Source: Heloderma charlesbogerti
Taxonomy: Eukaryota; Chordata; Lepidosauria; Squamata; Helodermatidae
DNA length: 64,000 nucleotides
Assembly (NCBI GenBank): GCA_026122225.1
Contig: JANEZZ010003061.1
Location: 5,945,501-6,009,500, forward strand
Direction of reading: 5' to 3'
The notes under the pieces are model-generated. The model saw nothing but the letters and a program-made list of their open reading frames with translations. It searched no databases and was not told the origin of the DNA. The stretch's first letter is position 1. Every line of letters starts with the position of its first letter. This document shows positions 1 through 10,464 of this stretch, piece after piece. The position numbers and the translations under genes are program-made.

Positions 1-590
1 CATAGACATACTGCCTCTGATGCTGGAGGTAGCACAGAACCATCAGGACTAGTAGCCATTGGTAGCCTTATCCTCTGAATTTGTCTAATCCCTTTTGAAA
101 GCTATCAAAGTTGGTGGCCATCACTATATCTTCTGGTAGCAAATTCCATAACTTAACTTTGTGCTGTGCAAAGAGGTCCTTCCTTTTATCTGTCCTGACT
201 CTCCCACCAATGAGCTTCATGGGATGACCCCATTGAGTTCTAGCATTATGAGAGAGGGAGAAAAATGTCTCCCTGTCCCCTTTCTCCATACCATGCATAT
301 TTTGTACACCTCTATCATGTCTCTCCTCACTCACTTTTTTCCTGCGCTAGGCAGTCCCAGATGTTGTGACCTTTCCTCATAGGGGAGTTGCTCCAGCCCC
401 TTGATCATTTGTTCCCTTTTCTGCACTCCACAGTATCCTTTTTTAGGTGCAGTGACCAGAACTGCACATAGTATTCCAAGTGTGGTTGCACAACAGATTT
501 GTATAAGGGCAGTTTGATATTAGCAGTTTTATTTTTGATTCCTTTCCTAACAACGCCTAATATAGAAATCTTAGTGGAGATGATAATACT
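1..590 (-). mobile_element. CR1-clade LINE, 3' part of ORF2 (cut by window edge)
   Basis: Read on the minus strand, this encodes the end of a CR1-type reverse transcriptase. At about 405-599 there is PLYKSVVQPHLEYYVQFW, matching the conserved LVRPHLEYCVQFW block of CR1. At 68-334 there is HPMKLIGGR followed by KLWNLLPEDIV, matching the C-terminal NSLPQEVV block. The frames are separated by stops and shifts, so it is a dead copy. The same subfamily recurs at 25203-25428/30279-30640, 53682-53725/54545-54625 and 56718-57340. The 3' end lies beyond base 1. Confidence 0.8.
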
Positions 591-604
591 GCCTATCATT
601 TATA

Positions 605-750
605 TAGTGCTTCAGAGCAACCTTCCCCAATCTGGTGCCCGCCACATGTTTTGGACTGCAACAACACAATGCTGCAATGGTCATACTGGCTGGGAATGAT
701 GGGAGTTGCAGCCCGAAACAACTGGAGGGCACCAGGTTGAAGAAGGCGTA
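605..750. mobile_element. Short palindromic MITE (CTTCCCCAA / TTGAAGAAGG ends)
   Basis: The two halves pair imperfectly: CTTCCCCAATCTGGTGCCC on the left against GGGCACCAGGTTGAAGAAG on the right, with a central GGGAGTTGCAG-type hairpin. Copies of the same family lie at 870-978, 18700-18795 and 51610-51743. The last two carry 8-bp target duplications, so a hAT-type MITE is the best call. Confidence 0.65.
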
Positions 751-869
751 TTTAGAGGGTTCAAAGCCCACATACATTATCACAATAAGCCTGACAACAG
801 CCCTTCTATTATCATGTCCATACTGATGTTTTGAGCTTGAAGGAATATTGGCTTGCATAGGGCAGAAAT

Positions 870-978
870 AGAGAACGTGTGGCCCGCCCGCCAGATGCTG
901 TTGGATTGCAGCTCCCATCATCCCTCACCATTAACTATGCTGGCTAGGGCTGATGGGAGTAGGACTACACATTCCCCA
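870..978. mobile_element. Short palindromic MITE, degenerate copy
   Basis: CCAGATGCTGTTGGATTGCAG on the left pairs imperfectly with GATGGGAGTAGGACTACAC on the right, around CTCCCATCATCCC. It is the same family as 605-750 but more decayed, and no target duplication is visible. Confidence 0.5.
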
Positions 979-1560
979 CTCCTGGCATAAGACAAATAAT
1001 GGAGGAGACAAAATTGGAGGCAAGGATGGCCTGAGTCACCTTCATAAAGCCTGATCCTAGCCAGGTTTACTCAGAAGGAAATCCTGTTCATGTCAGACTC
1101 GTTCCCAAATAAGTATGCTTTTGGCCTTAGCTGCTCCGCTGTTCCACCCATGCAGCAACTCTCCAGCAAAACTAGCCAATTCTCACAGGAGAGCATCTAG
1201 GAAAGCTTTTAGTTTATATCCACTTGGAAAAACACTTTAAGCAATCATCAGAACACCCATGTGTCAGCTGTTCAGGGCACCGTCTTCTGTGAAAATAATG
1301 TACATAATGGTTTCCCTAAGCAACCATAGGCAGTTTAGCTTTTTTAAAAGCACTTTTGTGACTCATGAAGCAATGAAGCAAAATTTGAAGGTTAAACTTG
1401 CCTGCATGCAGCATCCCTCTTTGTCAAGAAATAAAGAGAAAACATAAAAGCTTGTCAGTGAAGGAATTAATTAATTGCTTACTTACCTACAATATTATAA
1501 GCCACCCTATAGCAAAACATTCTCAGGGCAGCTTACAACAACATAATAAAACATTCAGTA
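979..1560. other. Unassigned AT-rich DNA
   Basis: I recognise no repeat or coding signal here. Reading frames of 60-65 codons are chance length. Confidence 0.5.
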
Positions 1561-1733
1561 ACAACAATAACTTAGTGCTGAAGACCCCCAGATAGGTTGT
1601 TTGGGGAGACCTCAACATCCATGTCAAGTCTACCTTGTCAGGGGCAGCTCAGGACATCGTAGATGCCTTGACAACCATGGGACTGTTCCGATTTGTCATT
1701 GGCCCAACATAGATCTTACTGGCAAGTCAAGAC

Positions 1734-2342
1734 TAGGGATGATCGGATTTTGTTAAATCTGTCCCATCTGTATTTCACAGATTGTCACGTGTCTTTCATT
1801 CCGTCATCTACTCATTGACAGAATCAGATTTTTCTCAATTTCCCAAACTTGCATTCATGTTGGAAAGTGTGCACTTGTACAAATGTTTGTTGTTCAGTCG
1901 TTCAGTCGTGTCCGACTCTTCGTGACCCCATGGACCATAGCACGCCAGGCCTTCCTGTCCTGCGCTCTCTCCCGGAGCGTGCTCAAGTTCATATTCATTG
2001 CATTAGTGATGCTATCTAGCCATCTCATCCTCTGCTGTCCCCTTCTCCTTTTGCCATTTTACATTTTACAAATGTACATTAGCACAAATTGCCCCCAAAT
2101 CCACATTTTTATGGCTTAGCCTATGGGGGGAATGCACATTTTCAGTCGGTGGTGTCCCCCGCCCCGTATTTTCACATTTTTTAATGACTACATTTGCATA
2201 CAATTCTCGAAAGTAAAAAAACAGTCCACAAGACCACAGAATCTGAGCTACTCAGGAAAAGCCAGTCCACTGAAGAATCCATGTGTTGGATTCATAGAAA
2301 TCTGAATTCATTTGAATGTTGCATATTTCTCTGACATCCCTA
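1734..2342. mobile_element. Non-autonomous hAT element (TAGGGATG ends)
   Basis: It begins TAGGGATGATC and ends CTGACATCCCTA. It is flanked by a perfect 8-bp duplication GTCAAGAC (1726-1733 and 2343-2350). An 8-bp duplication with TAGGGATG termini is typical of Ac-like hAT transposons. There is no transposase reading frame. A Bov-B fragment sits inside it. The interior is AT-rich and lacks the palindromes of the elements at 7434, 22166, 43497 and 47605. Confidence 0.85.
1887..2066 (-). mobile_element. Bov-B LINE, short 3' fragment
   Basis: Strongly 5'-truncated. The minus strand ends in the Bov-B 3' tail with (AAC)n; on the plus strand this appears as TTGTTGTTCAGTCGTTCAG, then GTGTCCGACTCTTCGTGACC. 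It is bounded by the 9-bp duplication TACAAATGT (1878-1886 and 2067-2075). It lies inside the hAT at 1734-2342. Confidence 0.85.
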
Positions 2343-2699
2343 GTCAAGACCTGTTACTGGCAGGTCTAGACTTGGTGTTGACACCTAGGTAGGACAATAG
2401 CTGGCTGTGAAGAGATTTTGTTGGGCACCCTTGCCACGATCAGATCATGTCCTGGTAAAGTCAGATCATGTCCATGGCGTAACCCCATCTTTGCCTTCAT
2501 AGCTTCGGCTGAGCTTAGGATTCATCCTAAAAGAATATGCAAGACTTCTTCCATATTCTTCCAAAACGTCCACCATCCCATCCCCCTCAGAAATGCTTCT
2601 TCTGCTCACTACCACAAGGTAAGCAATTACCATAATGAGCAAGCTCGTTGCTTTCCTGCATCAAATATAGGAATGTGTGCATCTGCTAAGGTTTAATTA

Positions 2700-3310
2700 C
2701 GCTCTCCATTTCATTAAATAAAAGCACAACAAAACTGCTGATCTTTTAAAGTGCCTCACGGGTCCATCTCCTTTGCCCCCTTGGAATGGCACCACCCAGT
2801 GCCACCACTTGACATTTTGTGGGGGAGACTTTTCTACAGGAACAACCTGGGTACTAAGCTGGCCACTGGTGAGACCCACACATAGAGGAAGGAGGGGGGG
2901 GGACTTTGTGCGTTTTTTAATAAATAAGTGTACAAGTGGGACTGGCAACCAAATGCTGCAGTATGGGGTGCTCCTATTCAGGTTTCAAACCAGCCAGCCA
3001 TGCCTTCTTCCAGGATACTCATTCTACTCCCTGTCCCCCTGCTGGTTTTCTGTCCGTCCGTCCCCCCCCCGCCACACACACACACACACACACACTAGTC
3101 AGCCAGAATTTCATAGCCACTGAGCATGCTCCAGTCCTCAATTGGCTATTTTGGGGGGACACACCCCTTTTAGGTCCCTGCCCGGACTTATTGTACTTCT
3201 GCAAACCTCAAGATTCCCCCAAGCCTGCTGGTGCCTCCCTCTTATGCATCCGTAGTACAGTTTTTGCTACATAAGGATCTGTACACAGAGAATGAGTTTG
3301 GTATTCACAG
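2700..3310. other. Unassigned DNA with a (CA)n tract
   Basis: I see no gene or classified repeat. A (CA)n run of about 23 bases lies at 3073-3095, next to a C-run at 3062-3070. Confidence 0.5.
3073..3095. repeat. (CA)n microsatellite
   Basis: About eleven uninterrupted CA dinucleotides directly after a poly-C tract. Confidence 0.95.
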
Positions 3311-3718
3311 ACAGCAGAGGTGTCGATCATCAGGCCCAGGGGAGAAATCCGGCCCACTTGGAGTCCCAATCCAGCCCTCCAGGGTTCAAGATGGCCACAC
3401 TTGAACCTTTCCCCATAGCACCAGTTGGTCACTGCTTCCCTTTCCCTTTTCCCCCAACCACTGATTCATTGGTGGTTTTCTAGCCTTTGCATAATTTTTC
3501 CCATTCTAAAAGGCTGAAATGCCTCTCCTAAAGCTTAGTTAATGGCAGGAAGAGCTCTAAGCTAAAATATGCTGGCATTTTTTGGATTTTAGCTCCACCT
3601 CCTTTTGCATTCGCCACAACCCCTTTGCCTTCAGTCCTGCCCACCATGGGATGCGGCCCCCAAAAGCTTCTCTGAAATGGAATTCAGCCCTCAGACTGAA
3701 AGAAGTTTGACAAGCCCA
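3311..3718 (-). mobile_element. hAT-type MITE (same family as 55146-55438)
   Basis: The segment TAATGGCAGGAAGAGC then TCTAAGCTAAAATATGC (about 3540-3572) is the reverse complement of 55256-55290. The ends read CAGCAGAGGTGTCGATCATC and AAGAAGTTTGACAAGCCC. The interior carries CCAGCCCTCC and GGAATTCAGCCCTCAG. No clear target duplication remains. There is no coding capacity. Confidence 0.55.
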
Positions 3719-3719
3719 G

Positions 3720-5177
3720 TACAAAGGATATTAAGGGCTAAACTACTAGGTTTAATAAGCAGCAGAGTTGTATGTCAGGATCTTACAAATCCCTACCAGG
3801 TAAAGGATGGAGGTGAAACTGAAAGCTCCATATAGACGTGTGGGAGAAGGAAGCCAAACCATTCCCCTGCTCAAGCTCCCTCCCCCACAAAACACGTTCT
3901 GCTTCTTTTTAGCTGTTTTTCTCCTCTCTGACCAGGCACAACCCCCGCTAGAAGAGAAATGATCAGAGAAAAGCAGCTTCAGGGGGCAAAGTGCCAGCAA
4001 TGATAGAGTTCATCTCCTCCCTTGTGCCCACTCATTTATCTGAATCCACAGGCATCACGTATGAAGGAACATTAGAAATGTATTATATATTGTTATGCTC
4101 CACTCGAACGGTGAGAAGTTCCAGGGCAACACTCCTTTGTCAAGCTCACCAGATGTTTCTAACACCCACTGACATCCTTACAACTGACTTCAGCCCTGAT
4201 CTCCGGACACCGGCACACGGTCCTAGAGGTTCTCCAACTCAACAGAACAGAACAGAACAGCCATTCCACACGCAAAGCACTGGGTGCCCACTGGGACCCT
4301 GTGGAGTCTGGGATCACGACTGTGATCCCCAATCAAGAGAATCACAGAGCAGTATAAAGCTGGGCATGTGCTCTGGCGCATCTGAATACACAGTGCCCTG
4401 TGCCCTAGGTTTCCATAGAAGGGCATGTATAGACATTCTCTGCAGGCATTACATCCCCTCTCCACACACCAACGTCAAACCTTTGCACACACAGTGGGGA
4501 TGATCGCCGGCACAGCAGGAAGCCAGCGCTTTGTAGAGTAACTGCAGAAATGAGCCAAAACAAGGGTTTCCAGAACAGTAGGGTCAGCAGAGCTCCCATC
4601 TGTGAACTGCGCTGACTTGTTCTGTTCTGGAAATGCTCGGTTTGGCTAGTTTCCAGCTGCTCTAGGAAGTGCTATACACCTATTTCACTAGTGATCGTTC
4701 CTGCTAGTGGAAGGGCAGCCTTGGATTCTGCCCTATACATCTGATCTACATATGAATGTCCATTTCCACAGGTAATGGAAATGGAAATGGAATGGAAATG
4801 TAGAATATGATCTACATATGATAACACATTTCCACGCAGAATGGGGTGCTACTGTTTAGGGTAAGGGTACATCTTCACTTGACTTGAAAGTAGGTGTCAT
4901 TTCCATTTTAAGGGCCAGCGTCGCCGGTTGGCACCTTAGGACACATGCCAAGGCCCGCAGTCTGGCAAGGGGCCCACTACTGAATACACACACCCGAGCT
5001 CCACGGTGCTTCCTCTCCTTGCTATTTCTGCCTGTTCACCTGCCCTTTGTAAGTGTGTGGGCAGCGACCACAGTAAGGAGAAAGAACAGCAGCCTCTAGT
5101 TGCCTTGCCCTCTATGCCTAGGCGATGCTGCAGACTGGTGCAGAGGGAGCTGGCAGGGGAATGAGCAGCAGCAACAG
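3720..5177. other. Unassigned DNA with minor simple repeats
   Basis: A 170-codon open frame at 3991-4503 shows no recognisable domain and spans an (AACAG)n tract at 4241-4260, so I do not call it a gene. Two related ATCTACATATGA-containing segments flank a GGAAAT-rich tract at 4735-4835. Nothing else is recognised. Confidence 0.5.
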
Positions 5178-5569
5178 CAGTGATGTAGTGGAACCAGGGC
5201 TGGCAGAGACACAGCACCAGCACTTCTTTATTAGCAGGGATGCTGATACCATCTGCCACCCGCCTCAGATGCCCTGATCCCTCTGACCTTAGCTGCAATC
5301 CTCACAATAGCTGGGGAGAAATGAATTTCCCAGCAACAAGGTATGTTCCCTGTCTTAAGGCAAAGTATTTGGGGGTGGCTTGGTTTTGAATGGGCAATTA
5401 AGACCCATTAGATTTACAAAACACATGTTCCTGGTGATGAAAACTGATAGAACTGGTTTGTTGCTATAGATCAACACACCTGCCTGAATGATTCGCTCTC
5501 CTTGGCGTTGTGGCTACAAGCACTGCCATGAAGAGCATCTGCATTTCAAAGTTTACCATTACACCAGTG
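5178..5569. mobile_element. hAT-type MITE (CAGTGRTGTAGTGG ends)
   Basis: It starts CAGTGATGTAGTGG and ends CCATTACACCAGTG as inverted termini. Flanking octamers AGCAACAG and GGTGACAG are only partly alike. The sequence aligns along its length with the element at 24238-24639, for example at GGTGGCTTGGT, GAAATTAAGA-type and GGACTCTCCTTGG-type blocks. Non-coding. Confidence 0.75.
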
Positions 5570-5622
5570 GGTGACAGTAGCAAGGAGGTGTCCCACTTGG
5601 AGGGGGCATACTGAGGGCAACA

Positions 5623-5750
5623 CTGTCCAGTGTGACGTAGTGGATAGAGTGCTGGACTTGGATCAGGAAAATCTAGATCAGTGCTCAAGTCCCTATTGTA
5701 CAACCTAACCCACCCCCACAAGGTTTTTGTGAGGTTAATCCCATATATGT
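5623..5750 (+). mobile_element. tRNA-derived SINE fragment
   Basis: GTGACGTAGTGGATAGAGTGC followed by TGCTGGACTTGG is an A-box-like tRNA head. CAGTGCTCAAGTCCC is a weak B-box. ACCTAACCC and GTTTTTGTGAGGTTAA resemble the body of the SINE at 20421-20665. It is decayed and truncated. Confidence 0.55.
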
Positions 5751-6419
5751 TGACCTGAGCTGCACAGATGAAGGTTGAAGAATGCAAATGTGATTAATTA
5801 TTATTTGGTCCTTGTTTTCAAATGAATGTGTTTCAGATTGAGATGCAAATATCTGCATTTATAACCATTGTTTTAAACTCTGTGTAGGTGTGCATAAGAT
5901 ACCTGTTTGGTTTGCAACACTGGAGATTTAGATCATACCGAGTGAAGCTCTTTTTATTTGTATTTTACGGAGGCTTTCATAATTACACACCTTATGATGA
6001 TGCTAAATGTAATTCTGATCATGCCCTTCTAAAAATGCATCAGATTAAAAGCTTTTACGGACTCTTTAGGCCATGGGCCTGCAATTACAGAAAATGAACT
6101 GCATTTTAGCTTTCCATTGAAATTAATAACAGCACTTCTCCAATTGACTCAGTCAGTAGTTAATGGAATAAACTGTATATTTCACTACAATATGGTTTTA
6201 AAGCCATTTGAGGTAGATTCTGTGTTTCAAATGGGATAATAATTCACACAGTACAAACTCTTCTCTGGGGCAGATTTTGTAGAACCCCAAATGTGTCCTG
6301 ATTTTAAGATGTAATGGTTTGACAATCATTAACTGTTTGAGTCTGATCGTCCTTGCTCTGTAGGGTTCGGAATGGTGCCCTTCATACAAGTAGAAATGAA
6401 AAAAGGAAACTAAATCAAA
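5751..6419. other. Unique AT-rich DNA
   Basis: No repeat family or coding signal is recognised. The base composition is like the other quiet stretches of the window. Confidence 0.5.
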
Positions 6420-6553
6420 GGGTTCGATCCAGATTTAGTCATACCTAGAGTAGATGCACTGAAATCAATGGGACTTAAATTAGTCATGACTAACATAAGT
6501 GCCATTGCTTTCAATAGGTCTAAACTAAATACAACTAAATCTGGGTCCAACCC
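6420..6553. mobile_element. Foldback MITE (GGGTTGGATCCAGATTTAGT ends), copy 1
   Basis: Inverted ends are GGGTTCGATCCAGATTTAGT and ACTAAATCTGGGTCCAACCC. The middle holds GAAATCAATGGGACTTAAA against AGTGCCATTGCTTTCAATAG. A second copy lies at 6893-7016. Confidence 0.7.
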
Positions 6554-6892
6554 AAAGACTGAATGATGCCTTAGAATGTAAGCTAGAATTTTTCATCTAA
6601 TATTTCTATACTTCAGCATGTTTCTTAACATAGCATCACATATACAAACTCTAGTTCACTGGCATGTCTCTTAGTCACACTAGGCATCTACTGTAGTGTG
6701 TGTTTCCTCTTCTCTGTAGGGGATGCATATATACTGTAAGGCAAGCCTGCAAAACCTGACTGAATGTGATGAACCTGGCCTACGCTGGCCATGATGGTCA
6801 AAGTCTGGCCAGCTTAGCATTATTGTCTTAAATTTTAAGTGGCCAAAACTTCATTTGGGGAGTCAGAAAAGCTAGTCTGCCTCACCTTTTAT

Positions 6893-7016
6893 GGGTTGGA
6901 TCCAGATTTAGTCATACAGCAGACCCACTGAAATAAATCAGGCTTAAATTAGTCATGACTAACATAAGCCCCATTGATTTCAGTGGGACTACTCTGATTA
7001 AATCTGGACCCCACCC
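6893..7016. mobile_element. Foldback MITE (GGGTTGGATCCAGATTTAGT ends), copy 2
   Basis: GGGTTGGATCCAGATTTAGT pairs with GATTAAATCTGGACCCCACCC. TTAGTCATGACTAA sits near the centre. TAT occurs on both sides and may be a 3-bp target duplication. It shares the interior AAATTAGTCATGACTAACAT with copy 1. Confidence 0.7.
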
Positions 7017-7050
7017 TATACATTAGGGTTGTCTGTCACTAGACAACAAC

Positions 7051-7183
7051 GGCTGAATCTACATATAGCACTTATACTGTTATCATACCGTTATCATAAC
7101 TATTGGTGCCCACTGGTGTCATGTGTACCAATAGTTATGATAATGGTATGATAACGGTATAACTGCCATGTGTAGATTCAGCC
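7051..7183. mobile_element. 133-bp near-perfect palindromic MITE
   Basis: GGCTGAATCTACATATAGCA at the left end mirrors TGCCATGTGTAGATTCAGCC at the right. The stem continues through TTATCATAACTATTGGTGCC and ACCAATAGTTATGATAA. A second copy, split by Bov-B, lies at 19580-20087. AAC flanks both sides and may be a short target duplication. Confidence 0.8.
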
Positions 7184-7433
7184 AACATCTATCTGCCCAC
7201 CCTTTCAATCCTGCCTAGTTAATGGTAGCCCAGTCACCACAGGTATATTCTGAAAGAAAGTTCTCAGACTACCCTGAGGAGATATACTTTCAAAAATCAC
7301 TCCCTCTGGACTAAGGGTCAACAGTGTAGTCCTATATATGTCTACTCAAAAGTAGGTCCCTCTGAATTCAAAGGGCTTACTCCCACCAGCTAAGTGTGTA
7401 GAGGATTGCAGCATTAGAGTGCTCGTTTTGAAT

Positions 7434-8100
7434 GAGGGGTGTACTTACCTTGCATCCGCTGGGGCGGTTTTGGGGGGGAGGCGATCCGGTCCTCCCCCCT
7501 GAAATCCTCCCTGGCCGGCTCCACTCCACGGCGAGTCTGTGGAGCCCCTGGCCAGGGCCAGCCGCTGCCGGACTTCCGGCCACGGCCGGTCTCCGGACGT
7601 GAATGGTGTCCGGCCTAGTGCACACCATTTGCGTCCCTTCCCCTTCCGTGATAGGCTATGTAAAGCTTTATGTAGCCTATCATGGGAAGGGATGCAAATG
7701 GCGTAGTGCACGCCATTTGCGTCCCTCCCCCTTCCGTGATAGGCTACGTAAAGCTTTATGTAGCCTATCATGGGAAGGGATGCAAATGGCGTAGTGCACG
7801 CCATTTGCGTCCCTTCCCCTTCCGTGATACGCTACGTAAAGCTTTACGTAGCCTATCACAGAAGGGGAAGGGACACAAATGGCATCCGCTAGGCTGGATG
7901 CCATTCACGTCCGAAGACCTGCTATGGATGGACCCAGCCGGATCCGGAGCAGGCGGTGCCAGCCTGCCAGGTAGGATCCGGCCGGGTCAGACTTCGCAGG
8001 GTGGCGGGGTGGGGTGGTCCGTTCCGCCACGGATTCCGGGGGGGAGGATTCTTAGAATCCAGCCCCCCGGAATCCATGGTGGAATTCTCCGCCATCCCTA
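7434..8100. mobile_element. Palindrome-module hAT, copy A
   Basis: Termini are GAGGGGTGTAC on the left (a decayed TAGGGATG) and GCCATCCCTA on the right. Flanking octamers TTTTGAAT (7426-7433) and CTTTGAAT (8101-8108) match at 7 of 8. The left subterminal part is a GC-rich GGGGGGAGGCGATCCGGTCC block followed by CTGGCCGGCTC. The centre is three tandem 88-bp palindromes. The right subterminal part is an inverted pair, CCACGGATTCCGGGGGG against GGAATCCATGG. No transposase frame is present. Frames of up to 162 codons through it are by-products of GC-rich palindromes. Confidence 0.8.
7620..7885. repeat. Three tandem 88-bp palindromes inside copy A
   Basis: CCATTTGCGTCCC recurs at about 7625, 7713 and 7801. 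Each unit is a hairpin: CCATTTGCGTCCC, then a C/T-rich spacer, then CCGTGATAGGCTACGTAAAG, then its mirror ending in GCAAATGGCG. Units are joined by TAGTGCAC, itself near-palindromic. Confidence 0.9.
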
Positions 8101-8205
8101 CTTTGAATCAATCTTTATCAGCATGGATAATGAAAACCTCTTCTTAGAACACATTTCCCTGCTTGGCTAGCCTTACCTCTTGCAATCTCTGTGTTTGGTA
8201 TTGAT

Positions 8206-9330
8206 TAGAATCATAGAGGTTCATTACATGGAGCTTTTCTTCTGCTGTTGAGATGGCTCTGTCATGGAAGTTTGCGGGCTTTTTAGATGACACCATCTCC
8301 CTCCAGGATGTCTCCCAGAATTTCCCCCAGCCTATCCTGTGTTTTCCCCAAATGCAATAAATGTGCTATTTTTTCCAGCCCACGGAACAGGAGCGCCATG
8401 ACCTCCCCATGAAATTCTCCAATAGCGGAAGAAACCACTATGTCTGCCTGCTGTGGGCATTTCTTTTCAGTTGCTGGGGGGGGGGGTGCACGCAGTCAGG
8501 ATGACAAAGGCATTGAGGATGGGAGTGGGGCGTGTGGGAGCAGATTTGACAGGCACGAGGGCAAGAATCGCCTGCCAATCGCAACTTCTGCCTCCACTCA
8601 AGTTTTGCTGAGGAAGGACTTTCCTCGATTCCCAGGTGTCTGCCATATAAATGCTTGAGCACATTTCTCAGTTGGAGGGAGAAGAGGGTAAAATGCCTCC
8701 TGCAACGAAGGGAGACACATCTGATTCCCCACCCCACCAAGCTCAGAAGCAACGTCCTCTGTTGACTCAGAGCACCCCATTAAGTTCGATGGGGCTTACT
8801 CCCAAGTAAGTATGCTGAGGGTTGCAGACTTACAGGGCGATCTTATGTCTACTCAGAAGTAAGTCCCATTGAGTTCAATGAAGTTTACTCCCACATAAGT
8901 GTGCTGAGGGTTGCAGACTTACGGCACAATCTTACATTTTATGTCTACTCAGAAGTAAGTCAGAGGCTTCCTGAGGGCTGCGAGAAAAGAGTACAGCGGC
9001 AGTTAAGCTACGAAAACAACACACACACACACCGCTCCTTTGCACACATGCCAGGGAGGGAGGGAGGCACTCCCTCAGTTCAAACCACGTGGCTGCTGTG
9101 TAAAGGAGCCCTTCCTAATCCCGCAAAGTAACCGAAAGCAAGAAGCTCCTGAAAGGATGTGGATTTTTTACAGGGAGGTTGCTTAATGTAGAAACACCCA
9201 TAGAGTTGGAAAGGAACCCAATGGTCATTTAGTACAATGCCAGTGCAGAAAACCCACTATAACAGCATCCCTGATAAGTAGCCATCCAACCTCTTCTTTA
9301 AAAATTATAACAGAGAGTCCACAACCTTTG
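8206..9330 (-). mobile_element. Old CR1-type 3' tail, split by the repeat at 8219-9198
   Basis: AGAATCATAGAG before 8219 and ATAGAGTTGGAAAGGAACCC after 9199 join into the usual CR1 3' end on the minus strand. It continues with GTCATTTAGTACAATGCC and CATCCCTGATAAGTAGCC, equivalent to the CATCCCTGACAAATGGCTG block of the younger CR1 at 20833. It is diverged. Confidence 0.6.
8219..9198 (+). mobile_element. Repeat family X, copy 1 (unknown class, about 980 bp)
   Basis: It shares nearly its whole length with 53726-54544 and 61163-61981, all in the same orientation. It is bounded by CATAGAG on both sides (8212-8218 and 9199-9205). The ends are weakly inverted: GTTCATTACATGGAGC against GCTTAATGTAGAAACACC. 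The 3' half contains two to three tandem blocks of GTTGCAGACTTA plus CTACTCAGAAGTAAGTC. A segment near 8597-8652 is absent from the other two copies. No coding capacity. Confidence 0.7.
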
Positions 9331-9416
9331 AGGCAGTTAAATAGCTTGTGCAGCAGTATTGGAGGGGCAGGGCGCTGTTTCAAGCAGCAACTTTACTATG
9401 TTCATTACAGTGTGAA

Positions 9417-9515
9417 CATAAGAAGTGCCGTGTTGGATTAAAACAAAAGCCTATCTTGCCCAACATTCTGTTCCTGCAGTGGCCAACCAGATTCCAATTG
9501 GAAGCCCATAGCAAC
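9417..9515 (-). mobile_element. CR1-type LINE 3' fragment
   Basis: GAACATAAGAAGTGCC and CAACATTCTGTTCC then GTGGCCAACCAGAT match the 3' end of the LINE subfamily seen at 25203 and 56718. Decayed. Confidence 0.55.
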
Positions 9516-10463
9516 TGATTTGAAGGGTGTGTCAGAGAGGGCATTTTATGTGTGTTATATAGGTCACCAAGTTTTGAAAGAAATATGGAGTAACTTTTCC
9601 TTCAGGATGAGTTCCTGTTTATCAAGTTCCATCCACAATCAAACTTTTACAGATGTATGCTGAAGCTGAGAGAACTGGTTTCCCTAATGGAAATGCTGAC
9701 AGACCTTTACTTATAGCGCTATAGAGAGTGGCCCTGTAATTATTCAATTGCCTAATTCCATTTATCTTACATGAACCATTATGGGCTGCTGACATCCTGC
9801 AGCTTCCATAGCACAATACATAACCGAGTCTAATGGACTGCAGGCAAAGTCAGTTAAATGGAATAAGGTTTGTGCCTTATTCTCAAAAGCTATTATTTTA
9901 TAAATGAAGGCAGGTGGATGCATTTACATTATTAGGATAAATATTTATGAACTGTATCTCTGATACCTTGCATTACGAAAGCATTATCTTCCATATTTTT
10001 TTTTAAAAAAACAGATATACAAAGAACAATCTACTCCTGAGTATATTTTGATTACTGTATTGATTGTGGTGCTCCTTACATAAAGCCACAATATGGCATG
10101 ATCCTAGCAATGAACGCTTTCTATTCTTTCCATTTCATGTTCTGCATCTTACATGAACACAAAAACTGTTATGGTGAAACAAAGATTGAAAACAGGCAAG
10201 TTGCAACTGGGTTTTTTAATCTAAACTCAAAGCAGTAACATGCCATTTCTATTTTCAAGCATGTATGAAAATATTTATTTAAACAAATATTATTAAAATA
10301 TTGTCACTATGCAGGTCCCAAGCATGAGGGATGTGGGTGGGGGGAAGGAAAGGATACATTTTACTGAGGCCCAGAGATCCAGGGCTCCCCAGCTGAGGCT
10401 GCAACCCCATTACCAGCGGGTGGGGGCATGGGAGAAATGAAACTAAATTGTAAATTGTGCTTT
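9516..10463. other. Unique AT-rich DNA
   Basis: No repeat or coding signal is recognised. About 9840-10300 is strongly AT-rich, with long A/T runs. Confidence 0.5.
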
Positions 10464-10464
10464 A

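Larger units (their letters stand above)
1575..2690 (+). pseudogene. L2-type LINE endonuclease fragment, interrupted by a hAT
   Basis: From about 1590 the plus strand reads LWGDLNIHVKSTLSGAAQDI, which fits the GDFNIH motif of the APE-type endonuclease of L2/CR1-like LINEs. After the interruption at 1734-2350 the fragment resumes with a TLAT.RSCPGKVRSCP stretch whose neighbouring frame contains SDH, a typical late endonuclease motif. Several stops and shifts are present. The unbroken order of the two halves around the insertion supports one original element. Confidence 0.6.

Noticed and set aside
3991..4503. 170-codon open frame
   Set aside because: No recognisable domain, crosses an (AACAG)n tract, and composition is like non-coding sequence.
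7620..7885. CRISPR-like array
   Set aside because: The repeats are contiguous palindromes without unique spacers, in eukaryotic DNA.
7682..8170. 162-codon open frame in hAT copy A
   Set aside because: Runs through tandem GC-rich palindromes; the repeated CPPSVIGYVKLYVAY-like text is the hairpin read in frame. The same effect appears on both strands and in copies C and D.
8219..9198. Solo LTR of a retrovirus-like element
   Set aside because: No consistent TG...CA ends across the three copies, no poly-A signal context and no internal viral sequence anywhere in the window.
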